From Tyto alba (lineage: Eukaryota > Chordata > Aves > Strigiformes > Tytonidae): 64,000 nucleotides of DNA. This document shows positions 47,952 through 62,021 of this stretch, one piece after another. A program made the position numbers and the translations under genes. Each line of letters begins with the position of its first letter. The first letter of the stretch is position 1. The DNA is taken from assembly GCF_018691265.1 (NCBI RefSeq), contig NW_024881327.1, forward strand, positions 25,599,936 through 25,663,935, written 5' to 3'. The notes beneath the pieces are model-generated. The model saw only the letters and a list, made by a program, of their open reading frames with translations. It did no database searches and was not told the origin of the DNA.

Positions 47952-50900
47952 GGGGGTCATGGCAGCCTGATCTCCCCAGAAGCCCCTTGAGGCCAGTGGG
48001 CAAGAAGTGATGTGGTACTGACAAAGTGAGATGTCAGAACAGACAAGTTTCCTGACAAGCCCTTCCATCTTGATGTCTGGGCACTTTCCCACACAAGACG
48101 CTTCAGTGGAAAGTTGATTCATATCTGCTTACAGCCAAACTCATCCCTGCAGGGCAGATGTACATTAAAAGCCAAAAAAGCTTTGGTTGGCAGGCAGGGT
48201 TTCTATTGCAATAGCAAAATGTTGACCCTTCACTGGTCTCATTGCTCTGAAATCTTCTGCTGGTGAAATGTGCTGCAGTGGGTGGACAAAGGAGGCCCCA
48301 TCCTTCCCTAGAGCATCAATGTTTTTTGTGATCTCAGGCTGCCAAAACCCTTTTTATCAGTTTTATAGCCCCGGAAACGTTCAGGGCTACAACCAGAAAG
48401 AGACCGCAGTGCTCAAAGCAAAGCTTGGTGGGACTTTAATTGCTAGAATGAAAGTTCATCTCCCAGACATTGCTTCTCAATCTGTGTATAGCTGTGTTTG
48501 GGTTGCACTTCTAAGGCACCTCACTTTTCCCCTAGACAAAATGGAAGGGTAGGTACCCAGGTATGGGCTTTGCACTTCCATTCTGTAGGTCAGAGTCTGC
48601 AGAGCAACGTTTGACCCACAGGGGAGTCTCTGCTGCCTCATTTCTGGAGCAGGCTCGGCTGCCGGCCGCGCATCGCTCCTGCCTCCCTCTCCGCGCCCCA
48701 GACAGACCAACCTCAGCCATTCCTCTTCTCTCGCCCAAAGTCAGGCAAAGCCTGAGCTCTGACTTCCAGTTCACTCTCTGGTTTACTTTCAGTGCCACCT
48801 GTGTCTCGGTCCCTCTTCATACTGGTGAAGGCCATGCACACTGTGTCTTTGTGGCAAACACGGGGCGGGGCAGTCCTCCCCGGTTAATAACTAGGTGATG
48901 CGCAAGCTCTCAGCTCCTCCAAGCGCAATGAGGAGTTTCTCAGGTGCTTTCCAATGTTTTGTTGCAAATTCATGAAAACTGTCCCAAGAGTGCCCTTGCA
49001 CATTTCAGAGGCTGCAGGCAGGGGGATTTTGCAGAACGTCCTTGCATACAAGCTCTTGCCACAGAGAGGCAGCCTCCACCAGTAAGACAGAAAGAGAAAA
49101 AAAAAAAAAAAGACACAAACCAACAACCCAAAAAAACAGTGAATGGGAAAGAGGAGCTTTGTAGGAAGCATCAGTAAATGGAAAAATAGAGACAGTATAG
49201 TCGGGATGTGAGGCTGTGCCCGACCTGCTCCCGAAGTGCCTCTGCACTTTCCACTGTGGACGGAGGCAGCACTTCAGCAAGGTGTTTTACATGCAGTAGC
49301 AAGGTTAAATTTTCCTAACCTGTGAAGGCAAAAAGAAGTTTTGCCTGGTGTGAATGACTATGGTGTCTTTGCAGCATCTGGTTCTCAGGACCGGGGCAGC
49401 AGTGGTACCTATTCTGATGGTTTCTGTGCCCTCACTGAAAGGCTTGGGGGATTCCTGAGCCCACCTGCAACCAAGCGACCTTGCCGGTTCTGCAACCAAG
49501 CAGACCATTCTAGCACAGTGCACAGTCTAAAGAGAGTGTGAGCAATAATTTACAGCAGTTAAGGATTTACTAAAACCATGAAAATCATATATAAATTTTG
49601 TCCCTTATATTAAAAGACCAAGTTGAGGACTTGCTGGTTTGATTTTTTTTTTTTTTTTAACTGAATATATGGACCTTTGTTCCTTTTTTTTTAACTGGGA
49701 ACTCTGTGATATCAACATTCCTGAGGACAGAAGTCCTTAGCTTTCCACCTGCAAGTCAAGGATGTTTTTCTATTAAAATCCTAATTGTATCAATGAGGTT
49801 TATTCATTGTTTCAAAGCTACTGGTAACAATTAGCATGCTGATGTTCACTGATTAAGAGAAGGAAAAAAAGTCTAAGGTAAATAAATCAACTTAAAAATT
49901 ATCCCTTTCTGCAAACAACAGCTGCACAGGAAAAGGAAGACTGTTAGCCATCTTTCACTGATGTACTATGCTGATCCAGTAGATGCGTTTCAAGTGCTCT
50001 ACGGCTGTAAGTTAATATATCCTACACTCCACAGGAAAGAACCATGCAGGAAAACAAAAAAAAGGCAGAACAATTGTGTGAACCAAACGCCCCATCTTAT
50101 TCTGAAAACATCTGGGCCTCTGAACGTTTCATTCATTCATTCTGTTTATTCGGTGCAAAGCTGCTCAAGTATAGCAGAATGTCTTGGTTAATAATAGAAA
50201 AAGCAAATGTTGGTATAGAGGTCCTTTGCCTTTTATTTGGTAGGACATGGATTGGGAAAACAGGAACCGCTCAGGGGCTGAGTCTATATGGAATATGACG
50301 AGCTTCAGTATGGGAAAGAACAGCTGGGACATGCAGTGCTGGGACTATGGAGGAGATAAGGAATGCCAGGACTTTGGAAATATTGGTTTACGGAGAACCT
50401 CAGTTCAGCACAAACTACAGGAATGATGGAGAAAAAGACTACAGGAGTGAAATAAATAAATGGAGGATGAAATGCAGACTCAAAATGTCTGGGATAATTT
50501 GGCACAAAGCTTCTAAAAAGTCAGGATTTTACCAGTCAGGATATCACAGTTTCCGACAACTTCTGCCAAGCTCAGTTACCGGACTCTGCTTCATTGTTGA
50601 GGAGTGTCCTGTAAAGAGTTAAGTGGTGAAAGAGCAACTGTTTCATTTTATGTGGATAGCACAACAAAGCCTTGAAATGCAAATGTGTTCAGAAAAAGCC
50701 TTTGAACAATTTTTATTTTTTTTTCCTCTCAAAGCTGTTACTTTACAGAGGTTTAAGAAAAGTCCTCACTGTTCATTGTCAAGTGTTTATTACTGGACAT
50801 CAGCAACAGCTGACAAGTTTACATAAAAAATTCTGGATCTTAACATTTTCCCAGTTGTTACTTTTCCTTTTCTACTGCTTCATCTTTACAGAGGAAAGGG

Positions 50901-51842
50901 ATTAATGTGATGTATTTTGTCACACTTTTTCCTGCGGTGAATTAACCCTTGGCCAACAATGGCAAGGAAGACAGAACAGCTATATGGAAATGAACTTGAC
51001 AGCCCATAAACACGAGAGCCTGTTGTTCACTGGATTTCATTTTAATAGGCATTAACAAGGCTTTTGGATTAAGTAAGCAAACAGAACTAGCCCTGAAACT
51101 ATCATTTAATTTCATAGCCCTTTTCACATGGATTAGCTATCAGTCTGAAAGGCCTGTGAGGTTTCATGTGACTTTTTAATTCAAATTATACTGAGTCCAT
51201 CACAATTCCCTTTTGCTCCTAAAATGATACAAACAAGTAAACAATATCCAATACGGATCTTTATATTTCTTGGTACATGTCAGATTTTTAATGAGAAATC
51301 TGAGATTGGAATGGTACAAATCCATATTGCTCTACCAAGGGTAGAGCCTGTCTAGTCCCAGCTCTTATATAAGTGAGAATCTTTATTCTACAATGATAAT
51401 TTTGTTTTTAAAAATGTCAAAGGTACATACACAAGCTTAAGGGACAGCTAAGCCTGTTTCTCCTTCTCACAAATTTTAGGCACAATTTGTGCCTGAGCTG
51501 AACTTGAATTGACTACAAACTCTCTAGATTGGGGCACCAATTTTGTGTTGCTCTGCAAGTTAATCAAAATTGAAGAGACATCTCACTACAGACCTTGATG
51601 CTATCATTCTGCTCATCCTCCTTCTCAACTATCTTCCCCTCCCAGAAGTAAATCAACAATTAACAGCTGAGTAAGAACAAGAGCATGCTGTGCATGCTTT
51701 ATATGGGGGTAAAAGTTGTCAGAGTAGTCACAGCACTGAAGAATCAATGAGTGGTTTTAATAATTATTTCTGACTCTGAGCAGCATATGGGAAATTAAAG
51801 TAATGCTTTTATACATGTTCTGGCTGAGCAATTCTTCCAGCC
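47952..51842. other. Intergenic DNA between two solo LTRs
   Basis: No gene recognised. A small CpG-rich islet lies at 48,640-48,720, an A-rich tract at 49095-49135 and a T run at 49643-49658. The segment 50,350-50,620 is open on + for 91 codons without recognisable similarity. Confidence 0.6.
49095..49137 (+). repeat. A-rich tract
   Basis: A poly(A) run followed by GACACAAACCAACAACCC and further A. Simple sequence. Confidence 0.8.
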
Positions 51843-52910
51843 TGTCCTGGGTTTGAGTGACTGGTGGAGTTTTTTTGATAGCAGGGGAGGGGCTTATAGG
51901 GGCAGCCCCCTGTGAGAAGCTTCTCGAAGCTCCCCCAGCTTCAAGTCAGCTCCACTTCTGTTTGGAAAACTGAGCCAATCAGCTGCGCCTCTGCGATAAT
52001 GTATTTAAGAAGGGATGTGGTGACAAGCAGTGGAACTTGTGAGGAGGAGTTGCTGCAGCTGCGTGAACACCAAGGTCAGTGGAGGAACGGAGGAAGAAAG
52101 GAGGGGGGAGGTGTGCCGGAGCAGAGACCCCCCTGTATCCTGTGGTGAGACGGCAGAGCAGCCCCCCCCTGCCACCCATGAAGATCTACGGTGGAGCAGA
52201 CATTGATTTACAGCCTGTGGCTTCTGCTTGGATGATCAAGGTTCTGTGCCCGAAGGAGGCCGGGGTCTCATGGGAAAAGGTAGCCCCGCTGCTGTAATTC
52301 AGTGCTGGGAGGATTGCAGCATGCGGGGGAGTCCCACGCCAGAGCAGCTCAGGAAGGGCTGCAGCCGTGGGAGGGAATCCAGTCAGAGGAAGTTAGTGAC
52401 CCATGACAGAGCAGTGTGGGGAACGCTGCGGCCCATGGGAGGAACTCATGTTGGAGAAAGTTTGTGGAGGACTGTCTCCTGTGAGAGGGGGACCACGATG
52501 GAGCAGGGGGAAGAAGTTCCGGAAACTCCCCTCACCAAAGATAAAGGAAGTGGCAGCACTGGCTGCACCCCCCATTCCCTGCCCCTGCGCCACTGGGGGA
52601 CGAGGTAGAGATATCGGGAGCAGAGCTGAGCCCGGGAAGAAGGGAGGGGTGGGGGGAAGGTGTTCTCAAGATGTGACAATGCTTCTCACTGTCCTACTCT
52701 GTTATGTGTTTTTAGTGTCTATAATAAACGTATGTTCTTTTTTTCCTTCCGCTAAAGAGTCTGCCTTTTGCTCATAAAGGGGGATTTTTCCCCATCCCAG
52801 TCCTATCTCGAACCCCAAACCTGGCTCTCTGTCCCTTCTCATTTCTGGAGGGGAAGGGAGAGAGAGTGGCTGCGTGGTGGTTGGCTGCTGACCAGGCCCA
52901 AACCACGACA
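51843..52910 (+). mobile_element. Complete solo LTR (1068 bp) with perfect 5-bp target duplication
   Basis: It begins TGTCCTGGGTTTG and ends AAACCACGACA, with TG...CA termini. It is flanked on both sides by CAGCC (51838-51842 and 52911-52915), a perfect 5-bp duplication as made by ERVL-type integrases. A TATA-like TGTATTTAAG sits near 52,000 and an AATAAA near 52,723, giving a promoter-to-poly(A) order consistent with + orientation. No internal viral genes are present, so it is a solo LTR from recombination. The centre is GC-rich, with degenerate repeats spaced about 67 and 92 bp. Frames inside it are not coding. Confidence 0.9.
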
Positions 52911-55900
52911 CAGCCAAGAAAAACCACAGAGCTTCCTAATAGGACAGTCAGGAGCTCACTGCAGGAGATCCCACCAGGCCCATGGCCAGTGATGGTGGTA
53001 GCGTGCTGCATGGCTCCAGCTTTGCGTGGAGGCGCCAGGGCTTGAATACCCTGACGATACTGAGCAGCTTAATGAAGTTGTACCACATGGCATGTGACGT
53101 ACCCAAGAGAAGCCCCCTACATGCTTCTCAAAGTGTTGAGTGGATGGAGTCGGGCGATTGATGGAAAATTGTTTTCCCGAGGACTGGCAATTCAGTCAGC
53201 AAGGCTTGCGTCCTTTTCACCTGCTTTCATGCAATTGTTTCTTTGTATAGGTATTTGGGAAGTCTTTATTTATATGAATAAGCATTATTCACACACAAGT
53301 GAATGTATTGACATATGAACAACTGTGTTCCCAGAAACACAAGCACACTCTCTCTGGAAGTGATCACCCTCTCACCCTACACATGCCCATTTACTTGATG
53401 AGAACGTGACTGGAGAAACTAAATGTAAAACATGCAGGACAGCTAATAAATATCATTAATGTGTCTCAGCCAGGAAGGAAACCAGCTATTTTTAAAACAG
53501 GGATTTATAACTATAGCCAAATGTAAGACATGCTCTAAAGAGGACAAGCAGGAATCAAAGATGCTCAGTACCTTTCCTGGAGCACACAGCTTATTCACTG
53601 TCACTGTTACTGGCCCAGATCCAAGTAGAGTAGAGCCTTTCTGACATCCTGTTAATGTGAGTGTCTTCTGCTCTTTTGGCTAATAGCATTAGTGAGTCAA
53701 AAAAATTCCGTAGAAATATGCAAGACAGGGATTAGCACCTCTGCGTGTCTCTGTTGCAGTTTTATGACTCACGAGCAGTGGAGGGGTTAAAAGTGGAATT
53801 TTCTGTGTGTCTGCCTCATGCTGTTATGCATAGACACTCACCCTGTCTTGTGGCACACATGAACCTGAGTGTGGTTCTTCACATGTTGGGCCAAGACATC
53901 ATCTCTCCACTTTCTTTCCTCTTCTAATAGACCCAAATGTGTTAAACTGTCCTAGCAAAATCCCAATGCAAGCACCTGTGCCTTATGGCTCATTCAACAG
54001 TCTCAGGTCTCCATCAATACTTCCACTGGAGGATCCTGCCATGCAGCTCCTATAAGAAGGATGTGCTCCAGGGAGTTACAGGAACAGGATCCTTGGATGA
54101 GGGTGTTGTTTGAGACTCAGGAAACCAAGAAGCTTGGTGCCTGGAAAAGTCTCTATTTCTCTGCTAAAGAACAGGAATGTAAAGATTGTATTAAGATCTT
54201 GTATTTAACACCTGTGATCTCAGCAAAGGGGAGAAGAAGGAGAACAAGGAGGTTGTCATGAAGAAAACAGCAATATTTACTTCCTGAAGGTTTCTATTTC
54301 AAAGATTTTGAAAAATATTTCATGTGGTTTTTGCAAAGTTGTGAACTAATTAAGACAAGCACCAAAATATTTATTAGTATACTGCATGTATCTCTTGGCT
54401 CCCTCTCTCATGCTGACTCGGAACTATTATATCAGCTTTTGGGGGGTTGTGTACAACAATCAGCCCAGAGGCTTAATTTTGTGCAGCATTTCTCAAAAAG
54501 ATACGACTGCAAGCTGTGTTTCATGTTTATTGCTGTTTTAATGTTCCTATCACATGGGTATATAAGGCATAGTAGATAATAAGTAGCTGGTTATTAAAAA
54601 TCAATTTACTAAAGTGTTCTACAGTGCAGAAATCCACCATCATATGTAAAAAATTCTAATTTTATTGTGAATCTCCTAATAGATGGATTAAATTCTCTGA
54701 CTTTTTTTCTCAGAACTGTAGTTCCTGGAAAAAAAAAAAAAAAAAGGACTTGGAAAGGTGTTGTGGGAACATTAAAACATTTCTGGACTGATAAAAAGGA
54801 CACAGATGTCATCTTCTTAATTTCCTACTTTGAAACCATACTTACAACTTCACAGCCTTTATTAGTAAATTCACTTCTCAGTGAGTTTTTGAGTTTCCCA
54901 GTCCCACCTGGTTCGAATACATGCAATAATTAGCAATTAACATGATACTTATGTTGTAGGGTGATTTTTCCCACTCTTCCTAAATTTGAACACTTGATTT
55001 TATTCTCTAAATTACAGTTACAGCCCATAGCATGAGCTTTTACTGGGGCTGTTCAGGAATTCTATGTTTAATATCTCAGTAGTTTAAAAGACCGTTGAAT
55101 TTCAGTGAGTTTGGGGATGTTATTTTCTAGTCTGGGAATGTACCTTCTCTGAACAAATTCTGAGAGAGTCTGGATGAAAAGAGGAAAAGTTTTCCATCCT
55201 TACTGAAAAGAAATTAAGTCCCTCAAGAAAATTTATTGCCTTCATGCTTTGAAATGATGGCTTACTTCAATACACACAACCCCACCATGTTTAAATTGCA
55301 TTATTACGATGTCAAACTCATGCATGAAAAAGGTCACAAATTCCAGAATTATAACAACATATTTTCTGGGCAGAGTTCTTTGTGAATTGTGATGTTGACC
55401 CTATGGATAGGATCATGTGCTGTTTCTCTGTAGATGCTACATCTTGCCTAGCAAGTTGCTTTCATATGACTCAGATACATCTTATTTAGTTATGAATACT
55501 GTAATAGAGGAGGCAAAGCTTCTCTCTTTTGTTCTACAGTGCACTGGACGTCCCTTTTCATTATTGTTACAAATATCCAACGGTATCAGACCTTTGTGTC
55601 TCTCCTACAAGCCCACACATCTCTGTGGAGGAACCATTTAATGTGAAATTACAGGTAGTTATTTAACACTAAGAAGGACATCTGGTATTCTAAGAGCTGG
55701 ATTGTACCAAGGTAAGTGAAATTTCTTTCAAAGCTATTCTAGATTCACATAAGTGATAGTTTAGGGAGAGGCGAGCCTCAGCTACAGGTTCCTTGGAGGC
55801 ATTTCTGCAGCCTCAGGGCTCCTTGGAGTCAGGCTCTCTCTACAGCTGTCTCCTTTAGACAAGGAGCAGGCACTGTAGCCAGTGGCAAGATCTTTGCCCC

Positions 55901-56374
55901 CTTTCCCTGTGTTCCCCACACATCACCAACCCAGAAGCTGAGCAAGGACTGATGCTGCACAAGGGGGGTTCAGAGGTCACACACCTTTTTTTTTTTTCCC
56001 AAAAGCAGTCCTAGACTCATCACCAGTCTGAATAGCAAACTCAAGGCAGATAAGTCAATGCAGGAACGGCAGGAACCTCATTCAGAGCCAGTTTGAAAAG
56101 CAGCAAGCCCACCGCCTCCCAGCTGTGCAGCCTGTACTGCTGCATGTGCACGCTGGTTCTTAACTGTACTTCTTCATAGAGGACTTTTTGCTTGACTTAA
56201 TTAAATGGCAAACAAATGCCAAATAAAAGATCATTGGAAAAGGTACCAAAATAAAACTGTTTTCCAAATGCCTTGTGATTAGGACAAGAAATATCAGCAA
56301 ACAAAATTGAAGTTAAACTTTATTCTTTACATTCTACCCATAAAATACTGCAGTACTTATATGGGAGACTGGAA
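52911..56374. other. Intergenic DNA, nothing recognised
   Basis: Average to A/T-rich sequence with a poly(A) run at 54729-54745 and a T run near 55987-55999. No gene or named transposon. Confidence 0.6.
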
Positions 56375-56511
56375 AAGCCATCCTGGAGGGTTTTAAGGGC
56401 AGGTTATGAAATATCTCCCAGAAACAGATTAAGAATTGCAGATCCTGCATGGGGGTAGAAGAACAGACTGGATGATCTCTCAGCAATTTTTTCTAGCATT
56501 CATTTCTATAA
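56375..56511 (+). mobile_element. CR1 LINE 3'-end fragment (short)
   Basis: Blocks GGAGGGTTTTAAGGGCAGGT, then GACTGGATGATCTCTCAGCA and a terminal CATTTCTATA match the last ~130 bp of a CR1 on the + strand. Confidence 0.7.
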
Positions 56512-59500
56512 ACCACTGCACACCAGAAATGGGGCTGTTATCCCAGTTTAAAAGGAATTCCCAGATAAACCCATATTGTTCATTGGCGCTGTGATGGGCC
56601 TTCCGAATCCCACGCTGAGCAGCCTGCCTTGTGTGGCCCCCAGCCCTTGCTGCTGTTTCACACCGTCACCAAGCCGTCGGAGAGAAGAGCCCGGCCGTCA
56701 GCAGCGGGGAGAGCGGCGGTGTCGGCGTGGCAGACTGCCTCCAACGAAGCCTTCAGCTTCAGTGCCACAGGCAGTCACTCCAGAAGAGCCGTTCCAGGGG
56801 AAGGTGCATCCTCAGCCCCTCAGAGGCTGCAGACACATCTCCTCGGTAGAACCATGCCAGCTTTCTGCTTCCTCGCTTGTGCAACGCGGCACACCGAAAC
56901 AGCTCAGAGCCAGCCAGCTGCACTCGAACGCGTTCACGTGCATCCAGTACCCACTGCTCTGCATTGACTTGACTGAGTCACCGCTATTGGAAACTCAGCA
57001 CTTCGGAAGAGCGAGAGAAGTCCATCTCACTTTGCCTCCAAACTGGACCAATTGTCTTCCCACAAGAAAGAACAAACAAAACCCTCTTTCAGGGACTGAA
57101 TTTCAACCCTTCCTCCATCGCACTCCATCATTGCTACAGCCATTGCAATAGTCAGTGGTGTGAGGAGGCATAAAAGCTTTAGCTTAACTACTGCACCATG
57201 CTAACACTAGTGAAAAAGAATAGCTGATTTTTTTAAAAACTACTTAAAAATCTCATTTTACAATTTTAAATCCCAACAGAAAAAAAACACAGTGAGAGTG
57301 TGTCTTACACCATTTTGAGGGGACAAATGAGCTTAGATAACTTGACAGCAAATGAGCAGAAGATGGGGAGCTACTGAGCAGGACAGCTCGATGCCAAGAG
57401 TGAGCAGGGAGCTGATGTGCCACCAGCTTCATCTGAATATTCAGGAAAGTTAGTTAAACGGTGACACCTTGTCCTGGCACATGTCCCTATCCTCTCCTGT
57501 AAAACAAACCTTGGCTCACAGCACATGTCGTGTCACTTGCCTTTTTTCTTTTGGAGGAAGAGCGAAAAAATTCTGCACATTTGTGAGACATCTGCATTTA
57601 AAGCCACAATAGCAGGGAAAGTAGATGCCTGTGCCCTTCAGAAAATAAATCCCAGGACATATTTTTGTGGAATGATTTGTGCCCTGCTCTCACTAGACCA
57701 CATAGTCTTAAAACCACAGACACATGGATTAAGGCAGAAGCATTGCATATACTGAAGTCATCCACCACACTAGGAAAAGATTTCTGGATTAAGATGTGCA
57801 AAAACTAGCAGTAACTGCGATGGAAGAGATTTAATAACATTCCTAAAATTACCTATGTGAGTTTCCTGGCTCTTTGTGTCCTGAAAGAAATGCTTTCTAG
57901 GACCAGGGTGGTGCCTGTGAATAAGCAGTTAGCACCTGCCCAAAAATTTAAGGGGGGAGTCATGTAAAAGTGGGATATATTTGGGAAACTGTGGGGCGAG
58001 GCGGCAGGCAGGGTAAGTTCAGCAAGAGCAGATGGAGGAGTGGGCTGTGCCAGGACACAGGGAGGCTGGCAGGGGAGCCAGGCTCCTTTTCAGAAATAAA
58101 TCTGAGGTACAGGTCTTGGTGGGGCAAAAGAACCGCTTTGTTAGTGCAAAGTGAGGGCTGGGGGTGGGTGGCAGCTCTTGGGGAGCTCACCCAGACCTGA
58201 GTCCCCTTTCCCCCCTGTTCACCCCTTTTGCCTGTAGACCTGTAAAGTGCTTGGCAGTGCTGTGTTCCCCCTCTCCCAGTTTATCTGAGAGGAAGCCAGT
58301 GAAATGCCTCCCGTAAATCCTCCCTAACACCCTCCAAGCCCATGCATGCCCCTCAGTTCTGCTCAGGCTGCCTGGGAGGCTTGTGTGGTGGCTGGACCCT
58401 GCGCAGGATGGTCAGTCATGGAGCAGTGACTGAAGCCCATCAGCTCCACAGAAGCAGCTGCCGAGACGTTGTGGTCGTGGTTAGCAAAGAAGTCTGAACT
58501 CAGGAGCAGAGAGCATGTTTTCCAAGGAGATTATTTGGCACTTAGAGGTTTGCCTCCCAGAAGACAATGTCAGTCATCATAGCAAGGACTATTCATTAGC
58601 TGTCTTCAACACAAGGTTCATCTTGCAAATTACAGATGAAACCAGAAAAAGTGATCACAAAGAAAGAGTTTTCAAAAGTCAAAAGCTTGATGAAGAAGCA
58701 GGTTCTTCTCTAGTAATAAGTAGTTATTCTTCTGTGGAGTATAGATTTTGTGAAATATCATGAAACGTTATCATAAATTAGAGAAGTCTAAACACTAAAG
58801 TCTCACATTGGAGACACTGGGTTCAAGCTTCCCCTAGAAACTTAGCCCTCCAGCTCTTTATCCAGGCCAAATCCAGGCTGAGGAAGTACCCATGCTAATT
58901 CATTTAACAGGGAGGATAACAGCAAACATCTCATGACAGCAGCTGACCTTACAAGGAATGCCTCCCTCATGTTGGCAGGGACTTGACATAGATGCCTGAA
59001 CTTGCAAAGCATTTGTCATTTTGAACTGTCATATTAGAACAAGAGTTCATAACATCCTTGGGATCCCCACGTCTTGTTCTCTAATTGATCTTCAACCTGA
59101 AATCCAGTCTGTTCAGAATTCAAGTAAAGGTTTTGCAGTATTTATGTTCAAATATCTGAGCTGACTTGGAAAAAGCAGGATCTTTTCATCTCCATAATAG
59201 ACATTTCTCAATGGAAACAGAAGGAAATTGGTTTTAAAGTAAAGAAAGAATTGCTTTCAGCTGGTTAATATTGAAAAGAAATTTCATATGAGAGTTTGTA
59301 TTGTCAAATCCTCCTGTTAAATGTAGAGAGAGAAGGGTTGCAGAGCACCGCTGTAGGATGGGACAGTGATATAGCATTATCCCCGTTCCCCTTCTCTTAT
59401 AGCTTCAAAAATGATCTACAAATTGCACCTCATGACAGCTCAAGATGAAGGGTCTCACAGAGCTAGAGATAAGCACCATGTTTTATCACTGAAAATTCCT

Positions 59501-62021
59501 TCAGTCTGCTGCTTGACTCAAATAGATGTAATCTAGACTGGAGACCTAATGTTCATGTACCTTTTGATATCTTTCTGACTGTGTAAAGGGACCACAAATG
59601 GGTCATAAGTATAATTTATACATACTATAACCTCACTTTTCATTCCCCAGCGGAGACTTGCTAACTATGAGACTCAGGCCCAAAAAGTTCACATGAATTC
59701 AGGCATTTGTTGTTTCTTCAAAATCTAAAATGGCAGTTGTACAGCTGAAGATCCCAGTGGCAGTACTGTAGCTTCACAAGAGGCAACAAATAAAGCATTC
59801 AGTGTTCAGAAAATACCACAAGGACGAGTCTCGGTGAATCTGCTGATCTCACCAGCATCCATCAAGCAAAGTCTTCTCAGAGAAAAAGCATCTGTGTTTG
59901 AGACTTCTCATACATCTGACAGCTCAGGAGGTGACTCACACACTGGCTGGGCGAGGAGGAGGGGGCTAGTGTAGAGTCAAGTTGGCCAGCTTTGGTCAAA
60001 ACCAACGCTGAGAGCAGAAACACAAGTGGGAAGAAAGAGAAATGGCCCCGTTGTTACAGCCACACCGCATGACCCAAGCCCAGGCTGGGGCCAAGGCAGC
60101 AGAGAGGCTGCCACAGCTTGCTTTGCCTCCTCCTAGAAAATCTGGGCTTCCAGGCATTTTGATTTTCTCAATCGTGGAGCAGCCAGTGCCGTCGGGCTGC
60201 ACAAACATCTGAGTCCGCACAACCAAGGGATAAGGGGTAGGCAAAGCCAGGTGGTGACAGCTTACACCCCACAGCTGCTGTCTCTGCCAGGCGGTGCTCC
60301 AAGGGTCATGGCACTTGGTGACTCAGTGTCAGTAGAGCTAGGATCCAATTTGCATTCACTGTACCCCAACCTGCATTACCTGAAGTGAGGAGGAGGAGGA
60401 GGTCCGTGAGGAAGGGAGACCCGAGCGGTCAGCACAGAGTGAGGGAGCCTTCTGGGGTCTGATACTGCTCCCCTTAGAGCATCCATCTCACCCTCCTGAG
60501 TCCTCTGCACCAAAAATGCTGTTCACAATTAAAAGTAGTTCTTAAAGGCATGCATCTAACTCTACTGTTTAACAACAGATAGCAGCAAAGCATAGATAAC
60601 TTCTATTTATCTTCTTAATCTTACATTAATCCAGGAATGTGTGTTTACCTTTAGGATTTCTAAGTATCATGCTTCTCATGTGTGCCTGATTTTTAATGAT
60701 CTCCTGAATAATTCATTCTAAAAGCCTCTTTATTTTCTTCTCTCCAGTTTAATTAACCTCTTGGTGCAGTCAGTGGGATTTTACCATAAAAGCATAATGC
60801 ATTTTGCATTAGTGTGTAACTCATGCTGGAAGAATTTGAGTATACTCACTAAAGAGTTAACAGCAGGTTCTGACTTAATGCCATTTTATTATAGATGATG
60901 AATAATAACAGAACATTTTCTTTATATGCCTTATCCTTAGGGTACCCAGGAAGGAGTACTCATCCTGCACAGCTCCACTGGCCAGACCTGGGTGCATGGC
61001 TCCCTCTTTGTGCTGAGGTAAGGGCAGTATCCTGCATTAGTTTTCTATGGAGTTCTCCTTACACTCCCCAAAAGGCTGAAGAAGGCTCCCAAATGTATAC
61101 CGCTACTCTGGCAGAGCCTTGGGTGACAAAAACTGTGGTGGATGCAATTGTGATGTCAGGAGGCTTGTGAGTGATACATGTTTTTGGGTTCCCATGTAGA
61201 GCTTTTTTGGTCCCCACTGACCATCCCATCCAAAGACTTGGACTTCATCAACATTAAAGAGCATTTCTCTGTGCGATTTCTCTGTGCGGTTGACAGCGAT
61301 TATCACTAACTGTGTGAGCTAGAGCTCCTTGTTCAAGGAGCTAGACTGTTTTCTACAATGAGAAATATTTTTTGCTTTGTAAATGGAAGTTGCCATAACA
61401 TGGTAGTGGACAAGTCCTTATGAATGCTCATGTATGAGATATCTTCTTATTTCCAACATGTCTTCCATGCCACGGTTTCTAACTTCCCTATGATTGCCTG
61501 AAAATTCACCTGTCTAGTTTCATAAAGTCAAGGATATTATTCTTTCTGTTGCAGAGGTTAGGAAATGATGATACAGATAAATTAATAAAATTGTCCCCAG
61601 TTCTGCCACCTGGGTAGGGACACCAAAGGGAACCTTTGCTTGCTGACCCTACCATGGTACTTTAATTGCAAAACCAGCTTTGCTACAAAATGTCCCCTGT
61701 GCTCATACACTCCCTCATCAGGTGCAGGGGCAGCTCACATCTACAGCTACTTCAGGAGCAGAAGACCCTCCTGATGCTTTCTGCCATTTACCCCATCTCT
61801 GGGCAAGTTTCTGTATCTCTTACTTGGTACGGATTTGTACTTGACCAAGTCATGCCTGGGTGCCCTTAGTGCAATATATTTATGGTGGCCCAGACAAGCA
61901 TCACTTGGGTCCTGTGGTGAGGGATGGCATAGGGCCATGCCAGGCTGTGCTGGGCCAGGACCCAGAAGATGTGCGAGAGGTCCCAATAGCAAGGAGCTGT
62001 GTTTTTCCCTGGACTTGTGAA

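Noticed and set aside
52228..52777. Several frames of 66-126 codons on both strands
   Set aside because: These are inside the GC-rich centre of the 1068-bp solo LTR. No retroviral protein motif is present.
58770..58860. Possible tRNA-derived SINE with a GGTTCAAGC box
   Set aside because: Only the B-box-like word is clear; the rest does not align convincingly to MIR or a known SINE.
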